Shown: piece after piece, positions 59,595-64,000 of the stretch
Layout of the letters: each line of letters opens with the position of its first letter
Numbering within the stretch: position 1 is the stretch's first letter
DNA from: Proteromonas lacertae
Lineage: Eukaryota > Sar > Bigyra > Opalinata > Proteromonadidae
Assembly (NCBI GenBank): GCA_002245135.1
Contig: NGBS01000592.1
Location: 118,564 to 182,563 of the forward strand
Length of the DNA: 64,000 nucleotides
Reading direction: 5' to 3'
Position numbers and translations under genes: made by a program
The notes under the pieces: generated by a model
Seen by the model: only the letters and a program-made list of their open reading frames with translations
Told to the model about the DNA's origin: nothing
Databases searched by the model: none

Positions 59595-62500
59595 TTAGTC
59601 TTGTACATTTCCTTCCGATCCAGAACTGGAATAAGATCCAGATTCAGAACCTGTGTCAGATCCTGTCTCTGAGCCAGTTTCAGAAGCAGATCTAGAATGA
59701 GAAGCAGATCCTGAATTTGGTGGTGATTTATTAACTTGTTTAACATTTTCTTCTTCTGCTTGATCTGGAACTGATAGAGAAGGATTTACATCTATTGGAT
59801 CTGAAATACCTTCTTTAAACTCCTCTTTTTGCTGTTCAGGCAAATCTTGTGGATTTACTTCTTCTTCTTCTTGCTTTTCCTCTGGTTTAGGTATATCAGG
59901 ATGATCTTCCTCTTTTCTAAAGCAGGCGGTGTAGGTTCAGTATTCTCTTCTCCTTCTTTCTTCATTTCTTCATTTCCTTCTTTTTTACTATCATTATCAT
60001 CTCCCTTTTTACTATTTTCTTCACTATCTGGTGAAAACTTTGGCATTTTTCTTACAATTGCAGAATCACTCTCAGCATGTGGCATATCAAAGATATAACT
60101 CTTTCCTTTCACTAAAGAAGCAGCAGGAGATGCTTCTTCATCCACACTATCACTTTCAATAATGTCAACATCTAATGAGATTGGATTATCAGCCATACTA
60201 TTCTCTCTTTTATATCTTGCTACAAATGGTTCACTCTGAGGCTTCTGTAAACTACCTAATGACCTTCTTTCATTTGGTCTTCCTTCACTATCAGCAAACT
60301 TTCTAAAACCAGGTAAACTACCTCTACTTATCTTTGTAGTGGATGAATTTCCACCATCCATACTAAATCCATCAACTGATTCTGTGTCAGTGTAAACAAA
60401 CACATCTTGGCTGACATTGATTGTAGATGATATTTCACTTCTACACCATAATAATAAGCTTCAGTTGGATTAACAAATCCTTCTTCACCAATAATACTGA
60501 CTTGAGCCATTGCAAATTCAGGTGTTGATTCATATGGTGCATAGAATGGTTTGATATAAGGCAGTACTGGTTTTTCACCCCAAGGTGGAACTACTATTTC
60601 ATCTTCAGCTTGATCTGGGCTTGTGTAGAAATGCTGTTCTAAGAGATTGTATAATCTAATATATTGATCATATAACTCAATTGTTGTGATTTTTAAATAT
60701 TTCAACTATTCAAATAATAATAAATACATATATATATATATATACTTTACTAAATATATCTCCTTCACTAATTTCTTTGTATGTAATATATGGATAAACA
60801 GGAGGATTAATCACATATCCAGTGTCATTCATAAAGAATGATTCATATTCATATCTATAAGGATTATTCCTTGCCATTCTATTATGATATTTATATAATG
60901 TTGTTGATGCTTGAACAAGTGGTAAAAATATCTTATCAGGTTCAATTGGACATTTCAATAAATTTTAATTCCATATATCCAATCTTTTGATCATAATCAC
61001 AAAACACCAATTTTAACATTTTCTTTTTTGATTTCTTTTGTGTATGAATCTCAGTATTCCATAAAAATACTTTATTTAAAGGTCTTACTGATTTAGAATC
61101 CATCAAATAAAAACAATAACTTTCAGCTAATGAATTTATATTTATACCACTGTTGTAATTCACTTTTGGATCATCAAATTTGTTAATGTAATGAAATAAT
61201 CTTTCTTAGAAGAACCAAATTTACCTGTTGACTTTGCATGATTAAGATCTTCTTGGAATGTCAATTGGAATTGAGCTGATTTGGATGTTGCTGGCTGAAT
61301 CTTGTCATTTGGCGGTTGACTACCATATGTTAATCTGTCAGCTAATATTTGAATAACTCTTGTAACTACATCTGGATCAGGTGCAATTCTTTAAAATTAA
61401 TAATAAATCAGAATTCTTTAAATAATGTTCAATAAATGGATTTATATCACTATAATAATAATAATAATATAAATATAACTATACCCTTGTATTCTTACAA
61501 TATTACAAATTATTTGATGTGCTAATGACGAAATAGGTAATTCCAAATGTAATAAATTGATGATTATACTGACAAAATTGTCAAAATTATGATATATCTT
61601 TAACAAATTCCATGAATCGATTGTTAGTAGATTCAATATACTTAGGATAATTGTACAACATTCTACTTCTTCATCACTTCTTATTTCCTTATTGAAATAA
61701 TTATTGAAATACTCTAAGATTGATTTGGTTATATTTGGATAATCCTCCACTATCATAACATCAACAGTTTCTCGTTTTAAACAATTGTAAAGTATTGTCA
61801 ATATTCTTTTACTGTGCTATATTTAATAAATATAATTAATAAATATATACCACTATATCTATCGTAGAAATTGAACTATAAATTGGTTCTAAAGTCTTTA
61901 GTATATTTGCCTGCATAAACAACTGTATATGATATGGTGTATTAATTAATCTAGAAAATAGTCTAATATAACCTCCAAGAGATCTACTCTTATGACTTAT
62001 TAAACAAATATTAAAATTATTAATCAAATTCGTAGACTATACATTCATCATCAATCAACATAAACACAATTGTTAGCTTTTCATCAGCTTCTAATATTTC
62101 ATCTAATATACTACATAATAACACTGTTAAATCTTCATTCATATTTTCACAATGTGATAAATATGATGCAATATCTTCAAAACAAAAACTACGACAGTAT
62201 TCAGGGAAGTGCTTTGGTCTATCTTTCTTAAATGCAGTACAAACTGAATTGATTAAATCTGCAATTTCTATTCTTATATTATCTTCTAAAATATTGAATT
62301 TTTCATCATTATTCACTAAAGCACCTATTAGATATTGGAATGGTGATAATTTATCTTTTTTATTGATTCTATTAATAACTTTACACTTTTGATTAGATGT
62401 TTTGTGTGTTGAATGAATTTAGTCTGGCTGTTTCGTTGGAACTTGTTGGAGATTTTAACTCCATTTCTGTTGATACTTTTAATAAATTCATCATCTTTTT

Positions 62501-64000
62501 CATGTTCTTCTTCTTTTGGTTTTTCTTCTTTATCCCCTTCTTCTTTAACTTCTTCTTCTTCTTTTGGCTTTTCTTCTTTTTCCTCTTCTTTTTCTTTTCT
62601 CTCCTCTTTTCTTTTTTTCTCCATCTTCTTCCTTCTTTTCTTCTTCTTCCTTAGCTTCTTCACCTTCTTTCTTTTCTCCTTCTTCCTCTTTAGGTTTTTC
62701 TTCCTTCCGATTTATTTTCCTCTTTTGATCTTGATGTTCCATTCTCTTCTTTCTCTTCTTCAATATTAGACAACACAGGTTTAGGCAATTGAATCTCATT
62801 ACTCTCATTATTGTCACTGTCAGAATTCTCATCCTCTGGAATTGTCTCTGACACACTGTACTTCATCATAATTCTCTCTTCAATTGTTGTACCAATATCT
62901 AAATCAACATCGTTACCTAATTTATCTATAAATCTTTAGCACTTTCTGATAACATTGATGAATTATTTAATGTAGGATGATATGTCTTTTTCTCTTTACT
63001 TCTATTGAAATAACCTTTTCTTGCTCTTCTAACATTGATGTGATTAACTCGATTTTATCTATTAATATTGTATATTTATCTTTCACTATTTTTTCTTTTA
63101 ACATTGACATTATTCGTAATATAATACAATGTAATAGTTTATGAGGAACTGTACAATCAATTAATTCGATTAAATACTTTATATTACATCCTATTAATTG
63201 TTTGGTTAAGAATATTCTTCGAATATATTCTGATAAGAGATTTCTATGTTCAATACATGTTGTTTGGAGAGAATCATAAAATGAATTTATAACTATTTAA
63301 AAAAACATATAATAATATATATTTATACTGCCATGTTTCATTATTGATTGAGGAATATTATATTGAACTGTTAATAGTTTATTCTGTTGTTTAAACTCTT
63401 CAGCACCAATATAATCAGGACATACTGTATCATAATACTTCACAATTAGAGAGAATAACTTACCAAATCTTATATAGATATTAGGTAATAATTTCTTTGG
63501 GATTACATCTGGTTTTAATTTATCTAATATTTCGAAATATGGTTCAATTTCTTTCTCACCTAATACATCACCACATTTAGTTTCTTGCTCAAATAAATCA
63601 GATAATAGTTTGGGTAATTCATAACAGAATATTGGAACATTAAATGCATCACATTGTACAATAAATGGTTTTAATTTCAATGATGGTAAATACTATTCAT
63701 AAATACATAATTATATAATATAATAAATACATCTTCGTGATCAATATAAACATTCATTGCATCTATTAATATAGATAAAAGTGCATGATGTAAAGCATAA
63801 ATAGCATCCTGAGAAACTTTACCATTTTGAATTGAATACTATTTAAAATAATAATATACTAATTATATACATAATCACTTGTTTCTTCTTCAAATTTTAT
63901 ACCACACTCTTCACAATAATCACATCGATCATTATCAAAATGATTATAACATAATGGACAGAACAATGGATTATCTTCATACACAGAGTTATATATATTT
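59595..64000 (-). CDS. Large alpha-solenoid protein, 5' end beyond the window
   Basis: The 3' part of a large gene on the minus strand; the start lies beyond 64000. A Cys-rich motif near the right edge (FCPLCYNHFDNDRCDYCEEC) looks like a small zinc finger. Long helical repeats follow (IRIFLTKQLIG, LLPNIYIRFGKLFSLIVKYY, EVECCTIILSILNLLTIDSW), with a Lys/Glu-rich low-complexity block at about 62450-62760. The C-terminus has Ser/Gly repeats ending GSEGNVQD. Helical repeats suggest an ARM/HEAT-like scaffold. Frame changes at about 59915 (an A4 run where A5 would keep ALEKEEDHPDIPK in frame) and inside the Lys/Glu block are probably indel errors. I do not recognise the family; treating all of this as one gene is itself an inference. 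Confidence 0.5.

Overview
The window is nuclear DNA from an AT-rich, gene-dense microbial eukaryote. Genes lie on both strands and are usually 50-500 bases apart. Nearly all are split by very small introns, about 19-60 nt, most with a GTATAT-like donor and a TAG acceptor. TAA, TAG and TGA all end genes, so the code looks standard. Glutamine and asparagine tracts are common. A likely LRRC49 homologue (tubulin polyglutamylase complex) suggests that the organism builds a cilium or flagellum. The lineage cannot be fixed from the sequence alone; an amoeboflagellate-type protist or another flagellated AT-rich lineage would fit.

Layout. 0-7.6 kb: a polycystin-1-like receptor with a tetraspanin-like insertion, MUS81, and an unrecognised coiled-coil protein. 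7.8-19.7 kb: IMP dehydrogenase, LRRC49, a probable XRCC4, a CH-like/coiled-coil protein, an MBOAT acyltransferase and two small unknown genes. 19.7-20.5 kb: a gene-poor island with a 157-bp hairpin (MITE-like) element. 20.5-28.3 kb: MCM3, soluble HMG-CoA reductase, an unknown coiled-coil protein and an ALDH3-type aldehyde dehydrogenase.

28.4-44.4 kb is the most unusual part. It holds two near-identical inverted copies of a gene joining an RBR-like RING1-IBR module to a complete MYCBP2/PHR-type RING-Cys-relay (RCR) E3 ligase module. It also holds two inverted copies of a pseudokinase-LRR gene, each broken at different places. A SETD9-like gene and the Paf1-complex gene CTR9 lie between the arms. 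The two E3 copies are identical over more than 1 kb, yet differ sharply in a patch of about 145 bp containing the predicted catalytic cysteine. That pattern suggests gene conversion with the catalytic patch kept distinct.

44.4-64 kb: a giant ARM-like/kinase/pseudophosphatase protein, one gene encoding two tandem 6-TM cyclic-nucleotide-type channels, a relic-rich stretch (truncated AP-2 mu pseudogene, a zinc-tail relic, a 98-bp direct repeat), intact AP-2 mu, an otubain (OTUB1-like) and the 3' part of a large unrecognised alpha-solenoid protein that runs off the right edge.

Most genes are housekeeping genes (replication, repair, transcription elongation, lipid and purine metabolism, endocytosis) with no operon-like logic. 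The link I can see is ubiquitin: two RCR-type ligases and an otubain. Several one-base frameshifts fall in homopolymers or short tandem repeats, so assembly error must be excluded before calling those genes broken.
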